A stretch of 38,217 nucleotides of DNA from RGIG2945 sp045540355 (GTDB taxonomy: Bacteria; Bacillota; Clostridia; Oscillospirales; Acutalibacteraceae): positions 1-38,217 of the forward strand of contig JAZQHB010000074.1 of the NCBI GenBank assembly GCA_045540355.1, given 5' to 3'. Shown in pieces: positions 30,965 through 38,217 of the stretch. A program made the position numbers and the translations under genes. Positions within the stretch are counted from its first letter, which is position 1. Each line of letters opens with the position of its first letter. The notes under the pieces were generated by a model. It was not told where the DNA came from, searched no databases, and saw nothing but the letters and a program-made list of their open reading frames with translations.

Positions 30965-32434
30965 ATGAAAAGAATTATAAGTTTGTTACTGTCTGTTATT
31001 TTGTTTTTTACAATGACCGTAACCGTTGCGGCACAACCCGATATCAACAACAAGCCGGATATGATAGAAAATTATGACGGTTATCCGATAATTGTGATAA
31101 GAGGTTTTAATTTCAGCAATATGTATGATAAAGTCAGCAATGAAAAAGCTTTTTCTTTCAGCACAAAGGAGTTATTTGATTTTTTAGGCGGAGTGCTTGT
31201 TGATTCGATTATTTACAGAAATGAAGATGCTTTAGCGGAAAATCTGATAGATTTTCTGTGGGCCACAATGGGAAATTTTGCAGGTGATAATGAAGGTAAC
31301 AGTGCAAATCCGAATATCGTTGCAAAAGAATGTTGGGGATCGATGTCTGAAAATATGGCATTTCTTGAAGAATGTCCTTACAAAAATGCTGAGGGAGTTC
31401 TTCACGCTGCGGTTGATACAGTCGGTGCGGAAAATGTTTATTTTTTGAATTTTGACTGGCGATGTGCTCCGTGGGATTTAGCTGAAAAACTAAACAAGCT
31501 TGTCGAAAGTGCAAAACGAAACAGCGGCAAGGATAAGGTTAAAATAATATGTGCAAGTATGGGCGGCATGGTCACAACAGCATATCTCAAATATTACGGC
31601 GGTAAAAGTGTGGATTCGTGCACTTTTCTGAGTTCTGCACATAACGGTGCAGGTGTTGCCGGTGAAGCTCTCAATGTGAATATAGAAATTATCCCTGAAA
31701 GCTTCGAGTATTTCTTTGTGTCTATGGCAAAGGATAACGGAAATTCTTTTCTTGTGTTTCTTTTGAAGGCATTGAAATATGTGGGTGTTTATGATTTCTT
31801 GGCTGATATTGTAAACGATTTTGCCGAAGAAAATATTGAGAAAATTTATGATGAAGCTTTGTGCGATATTTTTGCAAATAATATCGGTCTGTGGGCACTT
31901 TGTCCGGATGCACTTTATGACTCGGCAATTGAAAAAATGTTTTCCGGTTGCGAGGAAGAATGTCCCGTGCTTTTAGAAAAAATAGCAAGATGCAGAGAGT
32001 TTGTTTTCTCCACAGAAGAAACATTGGCAAATGCAGAAAAAGACGGAGTGAAAATGACTTTTGTATCGAACTATGGCACAGGCTTACTTCCGATATATGA
32101 AAACAGTATCGAGCACGGCGACAGATTTCTTGAAACAAGATTGACTTCAGGCTTTGCGACTGTTGCAAATATAAACACCGAACTTGATGGTGCATATCTT
32201 GAAAAGGCAGAAGAAAAATATATAAGTCCCGACAAAGTAATAGACGCAAGCACCTGCCTTTATAAAGACAGAACATGGTTCGTGAAGAACGCAACCCATG
32301 TTGCGGCAGATTACGGAACTCAATACAGTGAATTTGTTTTTACACTTGCATTGTCAGAGGAACAACCGACTATCGATACATTCCCGCAATATCCGCAATT
32401 TATGCAATCGTTGACATTATACCCGATGACATAA
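30965..32434 (+). CDS. Secreted LCAT/lipase-like alpha/beta hydrolase
   Basis: A 489-aa protein with a Sec signal peptide (MKRIISLLLSVILFFTMTVTVAAQ, cleavage probably near AAQ), so it is exported. The hydrolase fold shows YPIIVIRGFNF (oxyanion strand), VYFLNFDWRCAPWDLAEKL and the nucleophile elbow ICASMGGMVTTAYL with S198. The first glycine of the usual GxSxG is Cys here. THVAADYGT near the C-terminus may supply His. Relatives are LCAT-type lipases acting on lipids. Start 30965 is preferred over 30962 by spacing from GGGGGG. Confidence 0.7.
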   Translation: MKRIISLLLSVILFFTMTVTVAAQPDINNKPDMIENYDGYPIIVIRGFNFSNMYDKVSNEKAFSFSTKELFDFLGGVLVDSIIYRNEDALAENLIDFLWATMGNFAGDNEGNSANPNIVAKECWGSMSENMAFLEECPYKNAEGVLHAAVDTVGAENVYFLNFDWRCAPWDLAEKLNKLVESAKRNSGKDKVKIICASMGGMVTTAYLKYYGGKSVDSCTFLSSAHNGAGVAGEALNVNIEIIPESFEYFFVSMAKDNGNSFLVFLLKALKYVGVYDFLADIVNDFAEENIEKIYDEALCDIFANNIGLWALCPDALYDSAIEKMFSGCEEECPVLLEKIARCREFVFSTEETLANAEKDGVKMTFVSNYGTGLLPIYENSIEHGDRFLETRLTSGFATVANINTELDGAYLEKAEEKYISPDKVIDASTCLYKDRTWFVKNATHVAADYGTQYSEFVFTLALSEEQPTIDTFPQYPQFMQSLTLYPMT

Positions 32435-32464
32435 GGCAGATAAGAATATTTTGTTTTTCCAAGC

Positions 32465-32503
32465 AGAACACATTCCGAATGAGGATTGTGTTCTCTTTTT
32501 TTT
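32465..32503 (+). terminator. Terminator after lipase gene
   Basis: AGAACACATTCC (32465-32476) pairs with GGATTGTGTTCT (32483-32494) with one mismatch, followed by a T run. Confidence 0.75.
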
Positions 32504-32596
32504 CTTCGGTTTGTAGTCACAATATACAATTTTTTCGGTAAATTTTGAATACAAGAAACATTTTTGCATATACTTTAATTTTGTTAATAAAACCTA

Positions 32597-32625
32597 TAGA
32601 CTTTTTCAGAAAGGTTTGTTATAAT
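32597..32625 (+). promoter_or_regulatory. ppdK promoter
   Basis: TAGACT (32597-32602), 17-base spacer, TATAAT (32620-32625). This leaves a leader of about 48 bases before the ATG at 32680. Confidence 0.5.
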
Positions 32626-32679
32626 TTTGGGTGGCATAATATATGTAAATTGAAAAATTATATTTTGGAGGTATTTTCA

Positions 32680-35313
32680 ATGAGCACAAAATTTGTTTAT
32701 CTCTTCAAAGAGGGCGACGCTACAATGAGAAATCTTCTCGGCGGTAAAGGCGCTAACCTCGCTGAAATGACTAAACTCGGTCTTCCTGTACCCCAGGGCT
32801 TCACAATCACAACAGAAGCTTGCACACAGTACTATGAAGACGGCAGAAAAATCAATGATTCAATCCAGGCTGAAATCATGGAGTACATCGATAAGATGGA
32901 AGAAATCACAGGCAAAAAGTTCGGTGATAAAGAAAACCCGCTCCTCGTTTCAGTTCGTTCAGGTGCAAGAGCATCTATGCCCGGTATGATGGATACAATC
33001 CTCAACCTCGGTCTTAATGAAGATGTTGTTGAAGTTATGTCTGCAAAATCAGGCAATCCCCGTTGGGCTTGGGACTGCTACAGAAGATTTATCCAGATGT
33101 ATTCCGATGTTGTTATGGAAGTCGGTAAGAAATATTTCGAAGAACTCATCGACAAGATGAAGGAAGAAAAAGGCGTTTCACAGGATGTTGAGCTTACAGC
33201 TGAAGATCTTAAAGAGCTTGCAGGTCAGTTCAAAGCTGAATACAAATCAAAGATCGGTAAGGACTTCCCGACAGATCCCAAAGAACAGCTTATGGGTGCT
33301 GTTGAAGCAGTTTTCCGTTCATGGGACAACCCCCGTGCAAATGTTTACCGTCGTGACAACGATATTCCCTATTCATGGGGTACAGCTGTTAATGTTCAGA
33401 TGATGGCATTCGGTAACATGGGCGACGATTGCGGTACAGGTGTTGCTTTCACTCGTGACCCCGCAACAGGTGAAAAAGGTCTTATGGGTGAATTCCTTGT
33501 TAACGCACAGGGCGAAGATGTTGTTGCTGGTGTTCGTACTCCCATGCCGATCGCTGAAATGGCTGACAAGTTCCCGGCAGCATTTGCTGAATTCCAGGCA
33601 GTTTGTGCAACACTTCAAGATCACTACAGAGATATGCAGGATATGGAGTTCACTGTTGAAGCAGGTAAACTCTATATGCTCCAGACAAGAAACGGTAAGA
33701 GAACAGCTAAGGCAGCTCTCAAAATCGCTTGTGACCTCGTTGACGAAGGCATGATCGATGAGAAGCAGGCTGTTGCTATGATCGATCCCCGTAACCTTGG
33801 TACACTTCTCCATCCGCAGTTCGATGTAAAGGCTCTTAAGGCTGCTACTCCCGCAGGTAAGGGTCTCGGCGCATCACCCGGTGCTGCTTGCGGTAAGGTT
33901 GTATTCACAGCTGAAGATGCTGTTGAATGGAACGAAAGAGGCGAGAAGGTTGTTCTTGTTCGTCTTGAAACATCACCCGAAGACATCACAGGTATGAAGG
34001 CTTCTCAGGGTATCCTCACAGTTCGTGGCGGTATGACATCTCACGCAGCAGTTGTTGCTCGTGGTATGGGTACTTGCTGTGTATCAGGCTGTGGCGAAAT
34101 CAAAATGGACGAAGAAAACAAGAAGTTTGAACTCGCAGGTAAGACTTATGTTGAAGGCGATTACATCTCAATCGACGGTTCAACACGTAATATCTATGAC
34201 GGCATCATTCCGACAGTTGACGCTGAAATCGCAGGCGAATTCGGCAGAATCATGGATTGGGCTGATAAATACAGAACTCTTAAGGTTCGTACAAACGCTG
34301 ATACACCCGCTGATGCTAAGAAAGCTCGCGAACTCGGTGCTGAAGGTATCGGTCTCTGCCGTACAGAGCACATGTTCTTCGAAGCAGACAGAATCGCTGC
34401 ATTCCGTGAAATGATCTGTGCAGACACAGTTGAAGAAAGAGAAGCAGCTCTTGATAAGATTCTTCCCTATCAGCAGGGCGACTTCGAAGCTCTCTATGAA
34501 GCACATGAAGGCAACCCGGTTACAATCCGTTTCCTCGAACCTCCGCTTCATGAGTTCGTTCCCACAGAAGAAGCTGACATCAAGCTTCTTGCAGATTCAC
34601 AGGGCAAAACTGTTGAAGACATCAAAGCTATCATCGCTTCTCTCCACGAATTTAACCCCATGATGGGTCACCGTGGATGCCGTCTTGCAGTAACATATCC
34701 TGAAATCGCTGCAATGCAGACAAAGGCTGTTATCCGTGCAGCTATCAATGTTCAGAAGGCACACGCTGACTGGAATGTTGTTCCCGAAATTATGATTCCT
34801 CTCGTAGGTGATGTTAAAGAACTTAAGTTCGTTAAGAAGGTTGTTGTTGAAACAGCTGACGCTGAAATCGCAGCAGCAGGCGTAGAACTCAAGTACGAAG
34901 TTGGTACAATGATCGAAATCCCGAGAGCTTGCTTGACAGCTGACGAAGTTGCAAAAGAAGCTGATTTCTTCTGCTTCGGTACAAACGACCTTACTCAGAT
35001 GACTTATGGCTTCAGCCGTGACGATGCTGGTAAGTTCCTTTCAGCTTACTATGACAGCAAGATCTTTGAAAACGATCCCTTCGCAAAGCTTGACCAGAAC
35101 GGCGTTGGTGCTCTTATGGAAATGGCAGTTGCAAAGGGTAAGGCAAGCGGCAAAGAACTCCACTACGGTATCTGCGGTGAACACGGCGGCGACCCCGTAT
35201 CAGTTGAATTCTGCCATAAGATTGGCCTCAACTATGTTTCATGCTCACCCTTCCGTGTACCGATCGCTCGCCTCGCAGCAGCTCAGGCAGCTATTGCCGA
35301 TGGCAGGAAATAA
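32680..35313 (+). CDS. ppdK: Pyruvate, phosphate dikinase
   Basis: An 877-aa enzyme interconverting pyruvate + ATP + Pi and PEP + AMP + PPi, used in the glycolytic direction by clostridia. The N-terminal nucleotide-grasp domain has RNLLGGKGANLAEM and VSVRSGARASMPGMMDT. The swivelling phosphohistidine domain has TVRGGMTSHAAVVARGMG with the catalytic histidine at residue 455, the same number as in the Clostridium symbiosum enzyme, which supports the chosen start (GGAGG 9 bases upstream). The PEP domain has GLCRTEHMFF and GICGEHGGDP with the catalytic Cys. Codon use is strongly biased, marking a highly expressed gene. Confidence 0.98.
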   Translation: MSTKFVYLFKEGDATMRNLLGGKGANLAEMTKLGLPVPQGFTITTEACTQYYEDGRKINDSIQAEIMEYIDKMEEITGKKFGDKENPLLVSVRSGARASMPGMMDTILNLGLNEDVVEVMSAKSGNPRWAWDCYRRFIQMYSDVVMEVGKKYFEELIDKMKEEKGVSQDVELTAEDLKELAGQFKAEYKSKIGKDFPTDPKEQLMGAVEAVFRSWDNPRANVYRRDNDIPYSWGTAVNVQMMAFGNMGDDCGTGVAFTRDPATGEKGLMGEFLVNAQGEDVVAGVRTPMPIAEMADKFPAAFAEFQAVCATLQDHYRDMQDMEFTVEAGKLYMLQTRNGKRTAKAALKIACDLVDEGMIDEKQAVAMIDPRNLGTLLHPQFDVKALKAATPAGKGLGASPGAACGKVVFTAEDAVEWNERGEKVVLVRLETSPEDITGMKASQGILTVRGGMTSHAAVVARGMGTCCVSGCGEIKMDEENKKFELAGKTYVEGDYISIDGSTRNIYDGIIPTVDAEIAGEFGRIMDWADKYRTLKVRTNADTPADAKKARELGAEGIGLCRTEHMFFEADRIAAFREMICADTVEEREAALDKILPYQQGDFEALYEAHEGNPVTIRFLEPPLHEFVPTEEADIKLLADSQGKTVEDIKAIIASLHEFNPMMGHRGCRLAVTYPEIAAMQTKAVIRAAINVQKAHADWNVVPEIMIPLVGDVKELKFVKKVVVETADAEIAAAGVELKYEVGTMIEIPRACLTADEVAKEADFFCFGTNDLTQMTYGFSRDDAGKFLSAYYDSKIFENDPFAKLDQNGVGALMEMAVAKGKASGKELHYGICGEHGGDPVSVEFCHKIGLNYVSCSPFRVPIARLAAAQAAIADGRK

Positions 35314-35324
35314 GTTACACTCAA

Positions 35325-35435
35325 TTCGCTGAGTTCACTCTGACGATTGAGGATGCACAGGAATATGTATATTCCATCTCCCCAACAAAGCGTGTAAGAG
35401 GCTGGCGTGATATTGAAGTAAAACTCTATATCTAA
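35325..35435 (+). pseudogene. Coding remnant (3' end of unknown gene)
   Basis: A 36-codon stretch without start reads FAEFTLTIEDAQEYVYS... and ends GWRDIEVKLYI before a TAA at 35433-35435. It looks like the C-terminus of a real protein more than random sequence, but the rest is missing because ppdK lies immediately upstream in another frame. I do not recognise the family. Confidence 0.3.
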
Positions 35436-35441
35436 TATCGA

Positions 35442-35476
35442 ATCCCTCTGTTGAGAAATCAGCAGAGGGATATTTA
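35442..35476 (+). terminator. Hairpin after ppdK/remnant
   Basis: ATCCCTCTG (35442-35450) pairs with CAGAGGGAT (35463-35471), followed by ATTTATT. It is the first terminator-like hairpin after ppdK. Confidence 0.6.
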
Positions 35477-35505
35477 TTGTATTATTCATTTTAATATGCT
35501 ATACT
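35477..35505 (+). promoter_or_regulatory. Promoter of lipoprotein gene
   Basis: TTGTAT (35477-35482), 17-base spacer, TATACT (35500-35505), about 30 bases before the ATG at 35537. Confidence 0.6.
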
Positions 35506-35536
35506 TAAATAAAGAAAACATTAAGGATGTGTAGCT

Positions 35537-36481
35537 ATGAAAAAAATTATATCTTTGTTGTTATTGTTGTTAATGCTTGTATCTGTTGTTGGGTGCACAT
35601 CTAATGTACCAACTACCAATGACGATGCTTCAATGGAAGAGAACTATTTGACTGAGGACGATTATGATACAGCAACTAACGAGGTTGAAAGTGACACATC
35701 TTCTAAAGGTACCATTGATTATGAAAACGCTGCATCTTTTGAAAGAGCACTAAACTCTGGAGAAAAGGTTAAGGGAAGTATTGTTCGTTTTGATGTTATT
35801 GCATATAAACCATATTCCGGTATGGGCATTAATTGTTGGTCTGGCGAACATTTAAACTTTATTTCTGAAGTAGAACTTGATGTAAAAAAAGGTGATATTA
35901 TAATAGGTAGAATCACAGAAGAACCTATTGAACAATTAGGCTCCTGGAAAGTTCCCTATGAAGTTATAAAAATTAATCCAAATAACGAAGATGTAATTGT
36001 AACGGAAAACAAAAACGATAAAACAACTGCAAATACAAACACAACTATATCGAGTGATATAACCAAAGAGGAACCAAAAGAAGAGCCAACGAAATCTAAT
36101 CATGTTTTTTATTCGACTAATGATTACGAAACTGCTAAAAAGGGTAATACTGGTATTTTCTCTTATAAGAATAAAAGTGGTTCTTATGATATATATTGGA
36201 TAATAGATTTTAATGCCGGATATGTTTACTTCTTTACTGATGGTAATGGCGAAACTACTTGTGACAAAGTGAAAATCGTTAACGGAGACTTGAACGATAG
36301 AATAACAGTAACATGGCATGATAGTGGAGACCAGTGGTCTTGGTACTTGCATTTTAAATACAAAAACCATCCTGAAACACTTGTCGTTAATGACCATAAT
36401 GGTATAGCAACAGAATTCACAACAACGGATTTGGATGATGCTTTGGGTGTTCGCAATACCAAAACAATCAAGGAATATTGA
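35537..36481 (+). CDS. Lipoprotein of unknown function
   Basis: A 314-aa lipoprotein: basic MKKI, leucine-rich core, lipobox VVGC with C20 as lipid anchor. The mature part has an acidic Asn/Thr/Glu linker, a domain around SFERALNSGEKVKGSIVRFDVIAYKP that looks like a small beta barrel, a second Thr/Glu-rich linker, and a C-terminal domain (GIFSYKNKSGSYDIYWIIDF ... TTTDLDDALGVRNTKTIKEY). The two domains recur together in Clostridia lipoproteins as far as I can recall; ligands are unknown. It has its own promoter and terminator. Confidence 0.65.
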   Translation: MKKIISLLLLLLMLVSVVGCTSNVPTTNDDASMEENYLTEDDYDTATNEVESDTSSKGTIDYENAASFERALNSGEKVKGSIVRFDVIAYKPYSGMGINCWSGEHLNFISEVELDVKKGDIIIGRITEEPIEQLGSWKVPYEVIKINPNNEDVIVTENKNDKTTANTNTTISSDITKEEPKEEPTKSNHVFYSTNDYETAKKGNTGIFSYKNKSGSYDIYWIIDFNAGYVYFFTDGNGETTCDKVKIVNGDLNDRITVTWHDSGDQWSWYLHFKYKNHPETLVVNDHNGIATEFTTTDLDDALGVRNTKTIKEY

Positions 36482-36578
36482 TTATTTATTAAAAATCCTC
36501 GGTTGGGGATGAGCAAGGTTACTAAGGAAAGTTATGTTTAATATGAATGCTGAGTATTGCGAATGGAAAGAGAAAAGT

Positions 36579-36605
36579 GAGAAGTTTCGGCTTCTCTTTT
36601 TTCTT
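36579..36605 (+). terminator. Terminator after lipoprotein gene
   Basis: GAGAAG (36579-36584) pairs with CTTCTC (36591-36596), followed by a T-rich run. It is short and lies about 100 bases after the stop; the DNA between shows nothing else. Confidence 0.55.
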
Positions 36606-36631
36606 TTATATTTCACCTTGGTTAAATTGTG

Positions 36632-36660
36632 TTGAGTAAATGTTACATGTATGGTATAAT
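36632..36660 (+). promoter_or_regulatory. Promoter of HEPN gene
   Basis: TTGAGT (36632-36637), 17-base spacer, TATAAT (36655-36660). Confidence 0.65.
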
Positions 36661-36688
36661 GTAATAAAGGTTTTCGGAGGTGTTTTTT

Positions 36689-38041
36689 ATGATTAATTCA
36701 AAGGAACCTTTAACTGGCGTGATAGAAACCGATAATAAATCCTATTCATTTCATCTAAATAACTACTCTTTGATTTTTTTGGATGCAGTGGTTAATTCTT
36801 ACCTTACATCTACTATGAAGCCTGTCGATGGCTTTGCCCAAGCATATACTCACAATGGACACAAAATGCTAATCTATATTGGAGAACACGATTTCCCTGT
36901 TGTTAATACAATGAAAATGGGACTTTCCAGTTATATAATTTCAACATCCAATATTTTTGATTATGACCTTTCTTATTACGATGGCATTGAGTTTGTAGGA
37001 GGCACCCTTACTAAACTAAAGCGACCATGTGCAATGCAAACAAAGTATGATGAAAAAACTAAGCGAACATATATTGAAAAGAATGATGATGCTCAAACGA
37101 TTACATTTGAAACAGATGACTTCATTTGTGATATAAAAATCGGATCATACACAAACGAAAATCATAGTTTGGCGAGCAAATCAATACGTAATGACCGTGT
37201 TTACTTTCGGATGATGTTCAATGAAAAGCAAACTACATCTTCAATATATAAGCATTATAATAAAATTTGCGAACTGCTTTCTTTCCTTACAAATAGAAAA
37301 TGTGTTGGCTTTGAAGAAATGTATTTATTACAAAGGGACATTCCAATAGGCCACTCAACGGGAACAGGAAAAACAGCAAAAGTCTATATAGAGCAACAAG
37401 TTACATATTCGCAAAAACAACCTTATCATAATTTGGAATTTGAACTATTGGGAGATGCAGTTGGTAAGTTGCTAACAATATTATACTCACCTAAAGAGAG
37501 GAAAAAATCTTATTCGTTCGGATTTTTTCCTGATAACGATGACGATGCCAATATTGTTAACAACCAAATTGTGAGATCTGTTTGTTCAGCATTAGAGTGT
37601 GAACTTGGCTTTGTCAAAGACATTACAAACGACGAAAGAAAAAAGATCAAGGAACTAAGAAAAAAGCTACAGCCTATAATTGATGAACACAAAGTATCAG
37701 AAGATAAACTCAAAGAAAAAACGTATAGTTTAATTGAATCAAGTATGTCTCATTGGTCAATGGCGGCTTCGGATCAGATTAAGGAGTTGTATCATCGGTA
37801 TGATGAGGAAATGAAGATAATTGCCGATAAAGCACTTATGGTAATTGAAGATGATGATATAGACAGGTTTGTGAAATATCGAAATGATATAACTCACGGC
37901 TCTTATAGAGTTTTGGACCATAAAATTGCATTTACAACGCATATATTGGCTTGTTTAGTTTATTGCTGTGTTTTAACAAGAATAGGAATATCAAGAGAAA
38001 ATATAAAACAGTGGTTTTACGACGGAAGATTATTACGTTAA
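36689..38041 (+). CDS. HEPN-domain protein, ApeA-like (candidate phage defence)
   Basis: A 450-aa soluble protein. The N-terminal ~200 residues are strand-rich, starting LTGVIETDNKSYSFHLN with a later FVGGTLTKL, and look like the N-terminal domain of ApeA-type proteins. The C-terminal ~130 residues are helical and carry the HEPN ribonuclease signature R-x4-H (R398 and H403 in VKYRNDITHGSYR). ApeA is a single-gene abortive-infection system whose HEPN site is needed for defence. CGGAGG precedes the ATG at 36689. It has its own promoter and sits next to the start of an unrelated accessory gene. The HEPN call is firm; the ApeA link is from pattern only. Confidence 0.65.
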   Translation: MINSKEPLTGVIETDNKSYSFHLNNYSLIFLDAVVNSYLTSTMKPVDGFAQAYTHNGHKMLIYIGEHDFPVVNTMKMGLSSYIISTSNIFDYDLSYYDGIEFVGGTLTKLKRPCAMQTKYDEKTKRTYIEKNDDAQTITFETDDFICDIKIGSYTNENHSLASKSIRNDRVYFRMMFNEKQTTSSIYKHYNKICELLSFLTNRKCVGFEEMYLLQRDIPIGHSTGTGKTAKVYIEQQVTYSQKQPYHNLEFELLGDAVGKLLTILYSPKERKKSYSFGFFPDNDDDANIVNNQIVRSVCSALECELGFVKDITNDERKKIKELRKKLQPIIDEHKVSEDKLKEKTYSLIESSMSHWSMAASDQIKELYHRYDEEMKIIADKALMVIEDDDIDRFVKYRNDITHGSYRVLDHKIAFTTHILACLVYCCVLTRIGISRENIKQWFYDGRLLR

Positions 38042-38067
38042 AATATCCACACATTCGACAAAACACA

Positions 38068-38107
38068 GACCTCCTTGTAAAATGGTATTACCAAATACAA
38101 GGAGGTC
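38068..38107 (+). promoter_or_regulatory. 12-bp perfect hairpin covering a ribosome binding site
   Basis: GACCTCCTTGTA (38068-38079) pairs with TACAAGGAGGTC (38096-38107); the 16-base loop contains a nested TGGT-ATT-ACCA. The right arm contains the AAGGAGG of the next gene and is followed by ATTTTT, so it can be a terminator of the HEPN gene, a translation block, or both. Confidence 0.8.
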
Positions 38108-38113
38108 ATTTTT

Positions 38114-38217
38114 ATGTTCAGTAAGAAAACCAAACTGAAGCTCACGGACTTTGAGTGTAACCTGTTAATCAACGGAATGAACGAGTTTCGTAATATGCTT
38201 CTCTCGGACGGTATTCC
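38114..38217 (+). CDS. Start of hypothetical protein, cut by window end
   Basis: The first 34 codons of a gene that continues beyond the window: it starts MFSKKTKLKLTDFECNLLIN and goes on with GMNEFRNMLLSDGIP. GGAGG is 8 bases before the ATG. The pattern recalls short helical proteins of conjugative elements in Firmicutes, but the fragment is too short to assign. Confidence 0.6.
   Translation, partial: MFSKKTKLKLTDFECNLLINGMNEFRNMLLSDGI

Noticed and set aside
32545..32679. N-terminal extension of PpdK
   Set aside because: The upstream in-frame part contains the promoter; the ATG at 32680 has a good ribosome binding site and puts the catalytic histidine at 455 as in the known enzyme.

Overview
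The window reads as a chromosomal segment of a low-GC, anaerobic Firmicute, most likely a Clostridia/Ruminococcaceae-type gut bacterium. The evidence is the AT-rich intergenic DNA, strong AGGAGG-type ribosome binding sites, TTGACA/TATAAT promoters with 17-base spacers, occasional TTG and GTG starts, PPi-dependent glycolysis (pyruvate phosphate dikinase), a 2x[4Fe-4S] ferredoxin, NADP-type glutamate dehydrogenase, and a TPP riboswitch in front of the ECF thiamine S-component ThiT. No rRNA, tRNA or CRISPR array was found.

Layout. 1-4.2 kb is a patchy accessory region: small orphan genes (TPR protein, DUF4288-like protein, lipoprotein), three copies of a hairpin-rich repeat, two copies of an 84-bp repeat, a REP-like palindrome, a 20-bp perfect inverted repeat and a truncated EamA transporter. 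4.3-10.1 kb (+) holds an ECF sigma factor with a DUF4349 membrane partner, a two-gene FAD-desaturase/2Fe-2S reductase unit, a YcxB-like protein and a TPR protein. 10.25-10.83 kb has a promoter, a long folded leader RNA and an intrinsic terminator abutting the ribosome binding site of an unknown 120-aa protein.

10.9-15.1 kb (-) is a probable operon: LCP-like protein, transglutaminase-like protein, then folE-folP-folB-folK. 15.2-15.7 kb (-) is an 86-aa single-span membrane protein whose upstream region carries a LexA/DinR-type site at one promoter and two NrdR-like boxes over a second. 15.7-22.3 kb (-) runs glmU, membrane protein, pth, unknown protein, HAD phosphatase, RACo-like reductive activator, terminator, then a D-lactate dehydrogenase-like gene.

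22.4-26.6 kb has TrmH/SpoU rRNA methyltransferase and gdhA (+), a divergent ribbon-helix-helix/SLOG pair, ferredoxin (-), and the TPP riboswitch with thiT (+). 26.6-35.3 kb has a glycosidase-like TIM-barrel protein (-), a zinc-ribbon/TPR membrane protein coupled to a second membrane protein, a secreted LCAT-like lipase, and ppdK (+). 35.3-38.2 kb is accessory again: a coding remnant, a lipoprotein, an ApeA-like HEPN protein (candidate phage defence) and the start of an unknown gene whose ribosome binding site lies in a 12-bp perfect hairpin.

Most genes are housekeeping. The most unusual signals are the two regulatory layers over the 86-aa membrane protein (15510-15708), the folded leader at 10286-10442, the HEPN gene, and the repeat cluster in the first 2.5 kb.
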